64,000 nt of DNA from CAVQGM01 sp963712065 (GCA_963712065.1 CAVQGM010000002.1:186001-250000); one strand, 5' to 3'; shown: positions 34,403 to 43,400, numbered from the stretch's first letter. The notes: generated from the letters alone by a model not told the origin. Program-made: numbers and translations.

Positions 34403-36754
34403 ATGGCGATTGTCGAGTACAAGCCGGGGACGGGGTTTCCGGGGGTGGTCGGTCGCACGGCTGAGGAGTCGAGTCCGGCGTGGCCGGCGCCGACCCGGGC
34501 TCCGAAGGGGATGCCGAACGTGGTGTTCGTGGTGTTGGACGACACCGGCTTCGGTCAGCTGGGCTGCTTCGGTAGCCCCATTGAGACCCCGACGCTCGAC
34601 TCGCTGGCCGGGAACGGGCTTCGGTACAACAACATGCACACGACCGCGCTGTGCTCGCCGAGCCGGTCCTGCATCGTCACCGGCCGCAACCATCACGCCA
34701 ACGCGATGGCGTGCATCACCGAGTTCGCGACCGGCTATCCGGGCTACGACGGGAACGTGCCGTTCGAGAACGGCTACCTGTCCGAGATCCTGCTCGCCAA
34801 TGGCTACAACACCTACATGGTGGGCAAGTGGCACCTGATCCCGTCGAGCCAGGAGACGGCGGCTGGGCCCTACGACCGGTGGCCGCTCGGCCGGGGCTTC
34901 GAGCGCTTCTACGGCTTCCTCGGCGGCGACACCAGCCAGTGGCACCCCGACCTCGTCTACGACAACCACCAGGTCGAGCCGCCCGCAACGCCCGAAGACG
35001 GCTATCACCTGACGGCCGACCTAGCCGACAAGGCCATCGGATTCATCGCCGACGCGCGACAGGTGGACCCTGACAAGCCCTTCTACCTGCACTTCTGCCC
35101 CGGCGCCACGCACGCCCCCCACCACGCTCCGAAGGAGTGGGCCGACAAGTACAAGGGCCGCTTCGACGATGGGTGGGACGCGTACCGCGAGCGCACGTTC
35201 GCACGCCAGAAGGAGCTGGGGATCATCCCCGAGGACTGTGTCTTGTCCCGGCACGACCCCGACGTGCCCGCCTGGGACTCGCTGTCAGCCGATGAGCGTC
35301 GGCTCTTCGCCCGGGAGATGGAGGTCTTCGCCGGGTTCTTGAGCCACACCGACCACCACATCGGGCGCGTCATCGAGTTCCTCCGCAAGATCGACGCCCT
35401 CGACAACACGCTGATCATGGTGGTGTCGGACAACGGGGCGAGCGCCGAAGGCGGCGTGACCGGAACGACGAACGAGGCGCAGTTCTTCAACAACTGCCCC
35501 GAGCCGGTCGAGGAGAGCCTGCGCTTCATCGATGAGATCGGCGGCCCCAAGCACTTCAACCACTACCCGTGGGGCTGGACCAACGCCGGCAACACCCCGT
35601 TCCGCCGGTGGAAGCGCGAGACCTACCGCGGCGGGTCCTCGGACCCGTTCATCGTGCAGTGGCCCGCGGGCATCAAGGCCCGGGGCGAGGTGCGCACCCA
35701 GTACGCGCATGTCATCGACATGATGCCCACGGTGCTCGACGTCTTGGGCATCGAACCGCCCACGAGCATCAAGGGCGTCACCCAGTCACCGATCCACGGG
35801 GTGAGCTTCGCGCACACCTTCGACGATGGCGCCGCGGCGACGAACCGCCACACCCAGTACTTCGAGATGCTGGGGCACCGGTCGATCTACCACGATGGTT
35901 GGCGAGCCGTGTGCCCATGGCCCGGGCCCTCGTTCGCGGAGGCCGAACAGCCCTTCGGCGCTGCCATCTCGGCGGAGAAGCTCAGCGAGCTCGACGCCAC
36001 CGGCTGGGAGCTCTACCACGTGGCCGAGGACTTCGCGGAGACGAAGAACGTCGCGGCCGACAACCGCCCGCGTCTCATCGCGCTCATCGGCACCTGGTAC
36101 GCGGAGGCCGGCAAGTACAACGTGCTGCCCATCGATGGCAGCGTGATCGATCGGCTGCTCGTGGAGCGTCCGCTGCTCGCGGCGCCCCGAGACCGCTACG
36201 TCTACTACCCCGACACCCAATCGGTGCCGAACTTCGCGGCCCCCAAGGTCTACAACCGCCCCCACAGCATCACCGCGGCCGTGGAGATCCCCAATGGTGG
36301 CGCCGAAGGCGTCCTGCTGTGCCAGGGCTCGGCTGCGGGGGGCTACGTGCTCTTCATGCAGAACGGCAAGCTCGCCTACGGCCACAACTACGTGGCACGC
36401 GGCTACTTCACGGTCGAGTCCACCGAGGCGGTCCCGCCGGGCGAACACGAGCTCCGATTCGAGTTCGAGCCGACCGGGCCGCCGAACATGCCCGAGGGCA
36501 AGGGCGCGCCCGGCCGACTCCAGCTCTACGTCGACGGCGAACTCGTCGGCCAGACCGAAGCACCGCACACGACCCCGCTCATGTTCAACCCCGGAGCACT
36601 CAGCTGCGGCATGAACCCCGGTTCACCGATCCTGCTCGACTACGCCAGCCCGTTCCCGTTCACCGGCACCATCCACACCGTCACCGTCGACGTGAGCGGC
36701 GAACTGATGACCGATCCCGAAGCCGAGATCCGCATGCACATGGCCCGCCAATAA
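34403..36754 (+). CDS. arylsulfatase (type I, formylglycine-dependent)
   Basis: 783 aa. The core shows VVFVVLDDTGFGQLGCFGSP (paired metal Asp), the formylglycine motif CSPSR with Cys84, MVGKWHL, LIMVVSDNGASAEGG and PFRRWKRETYRGGSSDPFIV. The C-terminal 180 residues form a beta-rich domain (LPIDGSVIDRLLVERPLLAA, then LQLYVDGELVGQTE) as in large actinobacterial arylsulfatases; no signal peptide is visible. The ATG at 34403 has AGGA 7 nt upstream; an in-frame ATG at 34376 would add nine residues. It hydrolyses sulfate esters; with SulP it could supply sulfate, as inference. Confidence 0.85.
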   Translation: MAIVEYKPGTGFPGVVGRTAEESSPAWPAPTRAPKGMPNVVFVVLDDTGFGQLGCFGSPIETPTLDSLAGNGLRYNNMHTTALCSPSRSCIVTGRNHHANAMACITEFATGYPGYDGNVPFENGYLSEILLANGYNTYMVGKWHLIPSSQETAAGPYDRWPLGRGFERFYGFLGGDTSQWHPDLVYDNHQVEPPATPEDGYHLTADLADKAIGFIADARQVDPDKPFYLHFCPGATHAPHHAPKEWADKYKGRFDDGWDAYRERTFARQKELGIIPEDCVLSRHDPDVPAWDSLSADERRLFAREMEVFAGFLSHTDHHIGRVIEFLRKIDALDNTLIMVVSDNGASAEGGVTGTTNEAQFFNNCPEPVEESLRFIDEIGGPKHFNHYPWGWTNAGNTPFRRWKRETYRGGSSDPFIVQWPAGIKARGEVRTQYAHVIDMMPTVLDVLGIEPPTSIKGVTQSPIHGVSFAHTFDDGAAATNRHTQYFEMLGHRSIYHDGWRAVCPWPGPSFAEAEQPFGAAISAEKLSELDATGWELYHVAEDFAETKNVAADNRPRLIALIGTWYAEAGKYNVLPIDGSVIDRLLVERPLLAAPRDRYVYYPDTQSVPNFAAPKVYNRPHSITAAVEIPNGGAEGVLLCQGSAAGGYVLFMQNGKLAYGHNYVARGYFTVESTEAVPPGEHELRFEFEPTGPPNMPEGKGAPGRLQLYVDGELVGQTEAPHTTPLMFNPGALSCGMNPGSPILLDYASPFPFTGTIHTVTVDVSGELMTDPEAEIRMHMARQ

Positions 36755-36878
36755 CAGGCTCTCGCCCGGCGCGACCCATGGCTCGCAACGGTGATCCGGG
36801 CTGTTCGACTCCCGTAGCACTGCGGATCGGGCTGGATACGACGCTTCCGGCGGCAAGTGGTCTGTTGAGACCTGCGGC

Positions 36879-37209
36879 TCACCCGGGACGACGCCGGATC
36901 GGTATGCCGGCACGGCGGAACTCCCTTGCCAGGGTCCGGGCGTGTACCCCAAACTCGTGTGCCACCTCGGCGAGTGACAAGCCCTCGCGGTAGCGGGTCG
37001 CTGCCTGCTCGACCCTTGAGTCGGTCATCTTGCGGGCCACGCGGCGCCGTGAGACGCCCGCTCGATCGAGGTGGGCGATGATCGTGGTTCGATCAACTCC
37101 ATGGCGACGGGCGAGAGCATCGATCGAGGAGCCATGGCGGTAGAGATGGCAGATCGCCACCGCGTCGGTAGCCGACAGCCTGCGCTGGACAGGGCTTGAA
37201 AGCCGTCCC
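36879..37209 (-). CDS. tandem helix-turn-helix protein, copy 4 of the dispersed family
   Basis: Two motifs, YRHGSSIDALARRHGVDRTT and REGLSLAEVAHEFGVHARTL, joined by RRRVARKMTDSRVEQAATRY and ending REFRRAGIPIRRRPG. The frame stays open upstream through both 18-bp repeats and beyond, so the start cannot be fixed. Copy 4 and copy 2 are closest to each other, including the 141-bp interval between repeats. Confidence 0.55.
37192..37209 (+). repeat. 18-bp repeat, A-type, pair 4, one mismatch
   Basis: GGGCTTGAAAGCCGTCCC, 141 bp from its partner. Confidence 0.8.
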
Positions 37210-37332
37210 CTTTGCTCCGGCCATGCGTTCGCAGAGTGGGAAACGGGCCCTCCGGCCGGGCCCGTGACGCTCTCAACGGGCCTCGCTGGGCGGCTCCACC
37301 CCGGGTCAGAGATGGTGTCGAGGATCTCGGAA

Positions 37333-37384
37333 GGGTTTGAAAGCCGTCCCGCCAGGTCCACAGATCGTTGTCGAAGCGACAACG
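37333..37384 (+). repeat. 18-bp repeat, B-type, pair 4, with hairpin
   Basis: GGGTTTGAAAGCCGTCCC at 37333-37350, then GCCAGGTCCAC and CGTTGT (37366-37371), 7-nt loop, ACAACG (37379-37384). Right flank CCGCTGGTCAGC as at 17402. Confidence 0.85.
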
Positions 37385-37432
37385 AGATGGATGACGTACC
37401 GCTGGTCAGCAGCAGTCCCGACGGCCCCGCGC

Positions 37433-38629
37433 TCAGATGGGCACGCCGAACACGGCGATCGTCAGCATCATCACCTCGATGCCCGTGAAGCCGGCCACAG
37501 CCCACCAGTTCCGCGCTCGCTTGGCGAGAACCCAGGCGATCAGGGTCTGGATGGCGAAGTAGAGGGCGAACACCCGTGATGCCAGCGCCACAGCAGCGGT
37601 GACGTCGACCAGCAGGAAGATGATCGTTGCGGGAACGAGCACGACAGCGAAGCTGACCTTGCGGGGAACCTTGGCCTCCACGAGGAGATCGCTGCGCGAC
37701 GAGGTCGCGTTGATGATGGCCGACGTCTGGCTCCCTATCGCGGCGAGGAGCACCAGCCACGGAAGCCAGTCGCCGACACGGTCGGCGACCACGAAGATCC
37801 CGGTTCCGTTGTTCGGCACGTCGATCTCGACGAACAGGATCAAGACCGCCGCGAGCAACGCGACGAACACGACCGATGAGATGTACTGCGCCAACCGCAT
37901 CGTCGAGACGCGTTCCTCGCGGCCGAAGCGCTCACCGACGTAGCGAGCGGCCTCGAAGCCCTGCACGAGCGCGAAGAGGCCGATCAGCTTCCGGAGGTCG
38001 TCGGTGGCGAGCGACGTATCGGTCTCGGGCAGGCTCCACCGACCACCGAGCCAGTCCTGGACGTTGTAGACGATGAAGGCGGTCACGACGCCGAAGACCG
38101 CCGCTAGGTTGAACGCGGTGGTTCGGTCGCCCTGGCGGTTGAGCCAGTCCATCCCCCCGAACCAGCCGATGGCGGCGATGCCCAGCAGCAACACCGATCC
38201 CCACACCTTGACCTGGCCGTTGGAGTAGAGGTGGAGCGGCCAGAGGACGAGGGTGATGAGGAGCAGGGTGTAGTAGGCGATGTTGACGAGCGACGCAGCG
38301 AGCAGCGACCACTCGCCCACCCGCTCAACTGTCTCCATCGAGTCGCCGCTGCCGATGAGTGGCTCGAAGTGGCGGATGTTGTAAGCGATGGCGTACCCGG
38401 TGGCGATGGCCACGAGGCAGATCCCGAGCATTGCCAGTGGTGCCGCGTAGCCGGCCAGAAAGACGATCGCAGGCGAGAGTACGATGAACCCGACGTCCAT
38501 GATGTTGGCAAGCGGAACCACGGTCGCTTGGTAGCGCGACGAGGACTGCACCCGCCGGCTATACAGCAGTGTGGCGAGGCCGACGAGCACGACGAGGCCG
38601 AGTCCGACGGCGACCAGTTCGTCAGTCAC
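37433..38629 (-). CDS. multi-pass membrane protein of unknown function
   Basis: 398 aa with about eleven hydrophobic helices covering nearly the whole length. It opens DELVAVGLGLVVLVGLATLL and includes FALVQGFEAARYVGERFGRE (a charged loop near residue 215) and VLLAAIGSQTSAIINATSSR. The broken-helix look and the SQTSAIINA segment recall APC/LeuT-fold transporters, but no family signature is firm. It ends at 37433, about 50 bp from the hairpin of the repeat on its 3' side. Confidence 0.65.
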   Translation of the reverse strand: MTDELVAVGLGLVVLVGLATLLYSRRVQSSSRYQATVVPLANIMDVGFIVLSPAIVFLAGYAAPLAMLGICLVAIATGYAIAYNIRHFEPLIGSGDSMETVERVGEWSLLAASLVNIAYYTLLLITLVLWPLHLYSNGQVKVWGSVLLLGIAAIGWFGGMDWLNRQGDRTTAFNLAAVFGVVTAFIVYNVQDWLGGRWSLPETDTSLATDDLRKLIGLFALVQGFEAARYVGERFGREERVSTMRLAQYISSVVFVALLAAVLILFVEIDVPNNGTGIFVVADRVGDWLPWLVLLAAIGSQTSAIINATSSRSDLLVEAKVPRKVSFAVVLVPATIIFLLVDVTAAVALASRVFALYFAIQTLIAWVLAKRARNWWAVAGFTGIEVMMLTIAVFGVPI

Positions 38630-38791
38630 GGTGCCCGACTCCGGCGCCTACGGCGTTCGTGCGCCCCATGACCACGGCCGTGAATCTACTCGGCACCTCT
38701 GCGCCGCCGAGGGGATTGGTCCCGCCGAAAGGCGCTGGCGGCTCGACCGAGCGCGCGCCGGTCCTGTGACCACACCTGCCCGGCCGTGCAC

Positions 38792-38925
38792 TCAGCTGAA
38801 CTCATCGGCCGCGTCGCTCGTCGTCGCCCGCCCGCGCAGCAGGGTGACGAGGAGGAGTGGAGGCCCGGCACCGAGAAGAACAGCACGACGCTGACCGTCG
38901 GCGCCACCGCCGACCGAACCAGCGG
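38792..38925 (-). pseudogene. TMEM175-like protein remnant (C-terminal end, paralogue of the gene at 40221)
   Basis: Minus strand APTVSVVLFFSVPGLH, then after loss of one base LLLVTLLRGRATTSDAADEF and a stop. The intact gene ends almost identically (APTISVVLFFAVPGLYFLLV, then TTTSGEAEEFS). Only the last helix remains. Confidence 0.6.
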
Positions 38926-38969
38926 GAGACCCGCCGGTTGCGAGGCGCTCGGGCAAGGCGGTGGTCACG

Positions 38970-39590
38970 TCACGAGTGCGCGTCGTGCACGAGGATGGCG
39001 ATCTGCACCCGGTTCGTGACTACGAGCTTGGCGAGAAGAAGCGAGACGTGCGCCTTGACGGTGGCCTCGCTCATGAACAGGGATGCCGCGACCTCGGCGT
39101 TGGACGCGCCCGAACCCACTGCGAACGCGACCTCCCGCTCCCGGTCGGTGAGCGACGCCAGACGTTGGGCAGCGATGCGACGGCGATCTGTCATCTCGTC
39201 GTTGCCGAGGTGAGAGAGAAGCGTGCGGGTGACCGACGGAGAGAGCATCGCTTCTCCAGCAGCCACGAGGCGCACCGCATGGACGATCTCCGCGGGCGCA
39301 GTGTCCTTCAGCAGGAATCCGTCAGCTCCGGCCCGAAGCGCGCTCATGACATGCTCGTCGGCCTGGAAGGTGGTCAGGACGATCACGCGCGGCGGAATCG
39401 CAAGGCGGCGGAGAACCGACGTGGCGGCAATGCCGTCCATCCCGGGTATCCGGATGTCCATCAGGACGACATCGGGTCGATGCACCCGCGCGGTCGAGAC
39501 GGCGTCGGCCCCGTCGGCAGCCTCGCCCACGACCTCCATCTCCTCTGACGACGACAGGATCATCCGGAGACCGGCACGCCGAACGGACGC
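38970..39590 (-). pseudogene. LuxR-type response regulator lacking its N-terminus
   Basis: The frame contains AGLRMILSSSEEMEVVGEAA, the phospho-acceptor Asp in VVLMDIRIPGMDG, VIVLTTFQADEHV, FLLKDTAP and a complete LuxR helix-turn-helix (LTDREREVAFAVGSGASNAE). The first strand with its acidic pair (VLLVDD in intact regulators) is missing; sequence before AGLRMIL is unrelated. It ends head to head with a choloylglycine-hydrolase fragment that has also lost its 5' end. It could still bind DNA but not respond to phosphorylation normally. Confidence 0.65.
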
Positions 39591-39596
39591 GCGGCA

Positions 39597-40115
39597 GCCG
39601 TGCATCTGTCCGTCTCGGGTGCCGCCGGCGATTCCGCCATCCTCGAGTACATCGACGGCGAGCTCGTGATCCATCACGGCTCTGAGTACCGGGTGATGAC
39701 GAACTCGCCGATCTTCGATCAGCAGCTGGCGCTGAACACCTACTGGGACCTGATCGACGGCGACAGGATGCTACCGGGCACGATCAACGCTGAGGATCGA
39801 TTCGTTCGCCTGAGCTACTACATCAAGACCGTCCCCAAGTTCGAGGACCGGCAGATGGCGGTGGCCGCCGTGTTCTCCATGATGCGAGCGATCGGCACGC
39901 CTCTCGGCATGGAGGATCCCGACCACCCGAACATCTCGGCCACCCTGTGGCGCACCGTCACCGATCACGACGCGAAGCGCTACTACTTCGAGTCGGCGAT
40001 CAGGCCCGCTGTCATCCAGGTGGATCTCGACAAGGTCGACCTGGCCGCGGGGGCGACTCCCAAGAAGATCGATGTCCTCGGTCCGAAGGCGCTAGCGAGC
40101 GAGGTTGTCCGCTGA
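39597..40115 (+). pseudogene. choloylglycine hydrolase-family protein, N-terminal part missing
   Basis: The frame starts at VHLSVSGAAGDSAILEYIDG and continues VIHHGSEYRVMTNSPIFDQQ and RFVRLSYYIKTVPKFEDRQM to an intact C-terminus, matching the second half of Ntn hydrolases that cleave linear amides (bile-salt hydrolase and penicillin V acylase relatives). The N-terminal nucleophile Cys2 and about 150 residues are absent, so it cannot be active. Confidence 0.65.
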
Positions 40116-40220
40116 GTTCGAACCGGCCGAGCCGTTCAAGTGACTGGCGGCATGAGCGCCTCACTCGTCTCGCTTCTGGAGAGGGACCCCCACCGTGTTC
40201 CGCTGACGTCTGCCGGGTGC

Positions 40221-40883
40221 TCAGCTGAACTCTTCTGCCTCTCCGCTTGTCGTCGTTCGGTCTCGGAGCAGGGTGACGAGAAGGAAGTAGAGGCCCGGAA
40301 CCGCGAAGAACAGCACGACACTGATCGTCGGCGCTGCGCCGGCGATCGCCATCGCCAGGAGATAGAGGGGGAGCGGTGCAGCGGCGACAGCGAGGCCGAG
40401 ACGGGACCGATTGAGCTCCGTCGGGTCCCACAACAGTGCCGGTCGGCGCTCCACGTACGAGTACATCGCCACTCGCATGATCGTCACGGCGATGAGCACA
40501 ACGCCGTAGATGTGCGATGCCACGGGTTCGTCGGGGTACTCGCCCAGCACCTGCGCCGCGAACGGGATCAGGCTCACCGGTAGGAGGAACAGGAGGTTCA
40601 GCCACACAAGGTCGCGGTTCACCTGTCGGATCCGGGCGAAGAGGTCGCGGTGCATCACCCAGTACATGCCAGTGAGCAAGAAGCTGATGACCCACGTGAC
40701 CAGTGTCGGTCGCAGCTCCTCGAGGGTGTCGAACAGCGACTGCTCCGACAGGCTCGGCGGTACCGCGACCTCGAGGACGAGGATCGTGACGACGATGGCG
40801 AACACACCGTCGGTGAGGGCGACGACCCGGTCCGGGCTGTTTCGTCGCTCGCCGTCGACGACGGGGCCGTCCGGGCTGGTCAA
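40221..40883 (-). CDS. TMEM175-like (DUF1211) membrane protein
   Basis: 220 aa with six hydrophobic helices. The family signature opens helix 1: RVVALTDGVFAIVVTILVLEV, in which the FSD/TDGVFAI motif lines the pore of TMEM175 potassium channels. Start TTG 40883 overlaps the stop of the preceding lipoprotein gene (TTGA), so the two are probably coupled. Bacterial TMEM175 proteins conduct potassium; that activity here is inferred from the family. Confidence 0.75.
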   Translation of the reverse strand: MTSPDGPVVDGERRNSPDRVVALTDGVFAIVVTILVLEVAVPPSLSEQSLFDTLEELRPTLVTWVISFLLTGMYWVMHRDLFARIRQVNRDLVWLNLLFLLPVSLIPFAAQVLGEYPDEPVASHIYGVVLIAVTIMRVAMYSYVERRPALLWDPTELNRSRLGLAVAAAPLPLYLLAMAIAGAAPTISVVLFFAVPGLYFLLVTLLRDRTTTSGEAEEFS

Positions 40884-41335
40884 GTGGCCTCGGCGTCGAC
40901 CGACGAGCAGTCGGTCTTCAACGAGGTGACGAGCTGGTTCCATGCCGTGTTGACCCGGTCGAGGGCGCTGCCGATCTGGCTGGCCGACGTTCCTGCCTTC
41001 AGGGTGTCCTCGAGGTCGGTGATGGCGGTCTTCAAGGCGTCGACCTCGGGTTGGAGCTGGGCGCTGGCCGCGTCGGACAGCTCCTGGACGGAGGTCTCGA
41101 GCCCGGTGACATAGCTGCGAGCGGAGTCCAGGCCCTCGTTGATGATGTCGACCGACTGGAAGCTGTCGAAGGCGCTGACCACCCCGGACCATGCGTCGCA
41201 GGTGCGCTGCTCCGCGGTGGTCGTGGCGGTGCCGCTCTTGGCGTCGTCGCTCGAGCACCCCGCGGCAATGAGAAAGAGCAGCAGCAGCGGGAGAGCCAGA
41301 GAGACCGCAGCCCTGGGTGAGAGTGAGGTTCTCAT
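40880..41335 (-). CDS. small lipoprotein of unknown function
   Basis: 151 aa. Signal peptide with lipobox IAAGC (Cys27), then a Thr/Ala linker and a helical domain (TCDAWSGVVSAFDSFQSVDI, VQELSDAASAQLQPEVDALK, NTAWNQLVTSLKTDC). Cys45 and the Cys near 145 could form a disulfide that ties the helical bundle. The gene is coupled to the downstream TMEM175-like channel gene, so it may be an accessory subunit, which is inference. Confidence 0.75.
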   Translation of the reverse strand: MRTSLSPRAAVSLALPLLLLFLIAAGCSSDDAKSGTATTTAEQRTCDAWSGVVSAFDSFQSVDIINEGLDSARSYVTGLETSVQELSDAASAQLQPEVDALKTAITDLEDTLKAGTSASQIGSALDRVNTAWNQLVTSLKTDCSSVDAEAT

Positions 41336-41405
41336 GGCGTCATCCTTGTCGGAGTCTGGTCCGGTCTCGGCACGAGACCAACCCTAGAAGAGAGCACGCC
41401 TCCGG

Positions 41406-41690
41406 TCACAGGTAGTCGTGGCGGGTCAGCCAGTGGAGGCACAACCACCCCCAGATGGGGGCAGGTAGTAGCTGTAGAGCCGGCAGAAGATCACGGCGGG
41501 AAGGGCGATGTCGGTGCCGACCCCGACACCTGTGAGCCCTGCGGTGAGACCCGCTTCGGTGACACAGATGCCTCCGGGGACCGGGAGAATCCCGGCGAAC
41601 AGCGACACCAGGATGTTGATGAACAGTGCCTGGCCGAGGTTGATGGAACCGCCGAGGGCGATGACGCACAGCATGAGGGTCGATGGCGGC
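41406..41690 (-). pseudogene. lysylphosphatidylglycerol synthase/YbhN-like membrane protein, C-terminal remnant
   Basis: Minus strand LFINILVSLFAGILPVPGGI, CVTEAGLTAGLTGVGVGTDI and PAVIFCRLYSYYLP, then a one-base loss in a C-run and WGWLCLHWLTRHDYL with stop. The LPVPGGIGVTEAGL signature is diagnostic for the LPG-synthase transmembrane domain family. The first two thirds are missing. Confidence 0.6.
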
Positions 41691-41850
41691 ATTCCTCCGC
41701 GCAGACAGGTCGGTAGGCCTCGGCGGTCGAGGCGGGCCTCGACGCTGCCGCCAGGGGCATCTGGGCTCAGCGCACCCGGCCGGGCCCGGTGGGGGGTGAG
41801 GGCGTCCAGAGGCGATGGAGGTCGACCGCTCAAGTCTGACAAGCAGGTGG

Positions 41851-42181
41851 CTAACCTCGCCGTGGCCGAATGCTGACCCCCGCACGTCCGAACTCGCGGG
41901 CGAGCGTCCGCGTGTCGACGCCGAAGCGCGCCGCGACGGCTTTGAGCGATTCGCCGGATAGGTAGCGCTCCGCCGCCTGTGCAACCGAGCGGTTGGTCAT
42001 CCTCCGGACCACCTTCTTGCGCTTGACGCCGCGGCGGTCGAGGTGGCTGATGATCGTCGTTCGGCTGACTCCGAACCGCGATGCCAACAAGTCGATCGAC
42101 GACCCCGCCAGGTAATCGCTCACGAGGTCGTTGACGGTTGTCTCACTGAGCCGCCATTGCACAGGGTTTGAAAGCCGTCCC
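41851..42181 (-). CDS. tandem helix-turn-helix protein, copy 5 of the dispersed family
   Basis: Two motifs, LAGSSIDLLASRFGVSRTTI and SGESLKAVAARFGVDTRTLA, linked by KRKKVVRRMTNRSVAQAAER and ending GVSIRPRRG. Closest to copy 1, with which it also shares the end of the interval between the two 18-bp repeats (CTGCAAGGGCTC). The frame is open through both repeats, so the start is uncertain. Confidence 0.55.
42164..42181 (+). repeat. 18-bp repeat, A-type, pair 5
   Basis: Exact GGGTTTGAAAGCCGTCCC, 141 bp from its partner. Confidence 0.85.
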
Positions 42182-42304
42182 GTTTGCTCTGGAACTGCGC
42201 CAGTCGAGGCCTCCGAGGCGCGATTCGGAGTGCCTCCAGCACTCCTCCGAGGCCGCAGGAGCGGGTCCGATCCCTCTTCTGCAAGGGCTCTCACGGCCTC
42301 GGGA

Positions 42305-42355
42305 GGGTTTGAAAGCCGTCCCGCCAGGTCCACGACGTTGACAGAATCACAACGT
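42305..42355 (+). repeat. 18-bp repeat, B-type, pair 5, with hairpin
   Basis: GGGTTTGAAAGCCGTCCC at 42305-42322, then GCCAGGTCCAC and ACGTTG (42335-42340), 9 nt, CAACGT (42350-42355). The right flank GTTTGCCCAG and beyond is shared with module T3. Confidence 0.85.
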
Positions 42356-42410
42356 TTGCCCAGTTGAGAGGGCAGTTCGCGTGTCCGATCTCTCTGAGAG
42401 CGTGTCGGGC

Positions 42411-43400
42411 TCAGTGTGTCTTGACGTTGCGGGCGATTTCGTCGAGGTGTGTGTCCCAGGTGCCGCAGCATCCGCCCCAGATGTCGAGGTGCGGGTATTG
42501 CTCGGCGATGGCGCCCATGCGCTGGCCGAGGTCGACGGGGTCGCCTGACTCGAGGTGCCCGAGTGTGCACAGCGAGATCTTGTCCATCATGGCGGCGTTC
42601 GGGCGCAGGCAGCGGACCCGCTCGAACCAGTCACCAGGCTCGATAGCCGGAAGGAACTCGAGTGGGTGCGAGCAGTTGATTCCGTAGAAGGCGGGCCGTC
42701 CCTCACCGCATTCGGAGTCGACGGCCTCGATCGCTTCTTTCAGCGTCGGACCAGAGTGCAGGCGGTGGTTGCTGTCGAGCGTGAACAAGATCGACGCCGC
42801 CAACCCAGCTCGAGTCGCGGCGCGGGCCACGCCGACCGCCTCCGGTACGTTGTTGAAGGTCATGGCCTCTACCAGGTCCACCTCGGCTGTCGCCAGCGTT
42901 GCGATCTGGGTCGAGTGGTAGTCCTCCGCCTCCTCTGCCGTCATCGGATGGTCGAGTGAGTATGCGTCGCCGCGTGGTCCGACGATGCCGACGAACAGCA
43001 ACGTGGGTAGCTGATCGACGTACGGGCGTGCGACCTCCCGCAGGAACTCGATGGCCCGAAGCTGCATCTCCTCCAATGCGGTCGGCGAGTAGCCGAGCAG
43101 CCCCGCCCAGTCAGGGCTGGCCCGGTAGTCGAAGCCCCCCATCAACGCGGCGAACCCATGGGCGCACGCGGTCTCGAGGAAACGCTGGTACATCCCTCGC
43201 AGCTCGACGACAGCCCGCGGGTCGTCGAGCAACGGGAACATGGCGAACTCGGGCAGCTCGAACCCGAACTTGTACATGATCTCGGTCTCCTGGCCCCCCT
43301 CGGTCAGGTACCGAAGACCGTCCTGCTGCGGGGGGAACGAACGAGTCCTCTCAACCCCCGTCTCGTCCTCGCATGGGTCCGCTTGCGTGAAGCCTTCCAC
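42411..43400 (-). CDS. homocysteine S-methyltransferase family protein
   Basis: 329 aa. Zinc-ligand motifs are visible as GINCSHP (about residue 245) and GGCCGT near the C-terminus (about 311-316), with VEAMTFNNVPEAVGVARAA in the barrel. Members use zinc to activate homocysteine or related thiols and accept methyl groups from S-methylmethionine or betaine-like donors; this divergent member could act on another thiol. The GTG at 43400 follows a TAGGTT box (43407-43412, minus strand) by 6 nt, so it is leaderless. Confidence 0.8.
   Translation of the reverse strand: MEGFTQADPCEDETGVERTRSFPPQQDGLRYLTEGGQETEIMYKFGFELPEFAMFPLLDDPRAVVELRGMYQRFLETACAHGFAALMGGFDYRASPDWAGLLGYSPTALEEMQLRAIEFLREVARPYVDQLPTLLFVGIVGPRGDAYSLDHPMTAEEAEDYHSTQIATLATAEVDLVEAMTFNNVPEAVGVARAATRAGLAASILFTLDSNHRLHSGPTLKEAIEAVDSECGEGRPAFYGINCSHPLEFLPAIEPGDWFERVRCLRPNAAMMDKISLCTLGHLESGDPVDLGQRMGAIAEQYPHLDIWGGCCGTWDTHLDEIARNVKTH

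Noticed and set aside
17437..42355. GTTGT-N7-ACAAC hairpins as intrinsic terminators
   Set aside because: Stems are short and AT-rich for this genome, no U-run follows, and the hairpins are tied to the repeat core rather than to gene ends.
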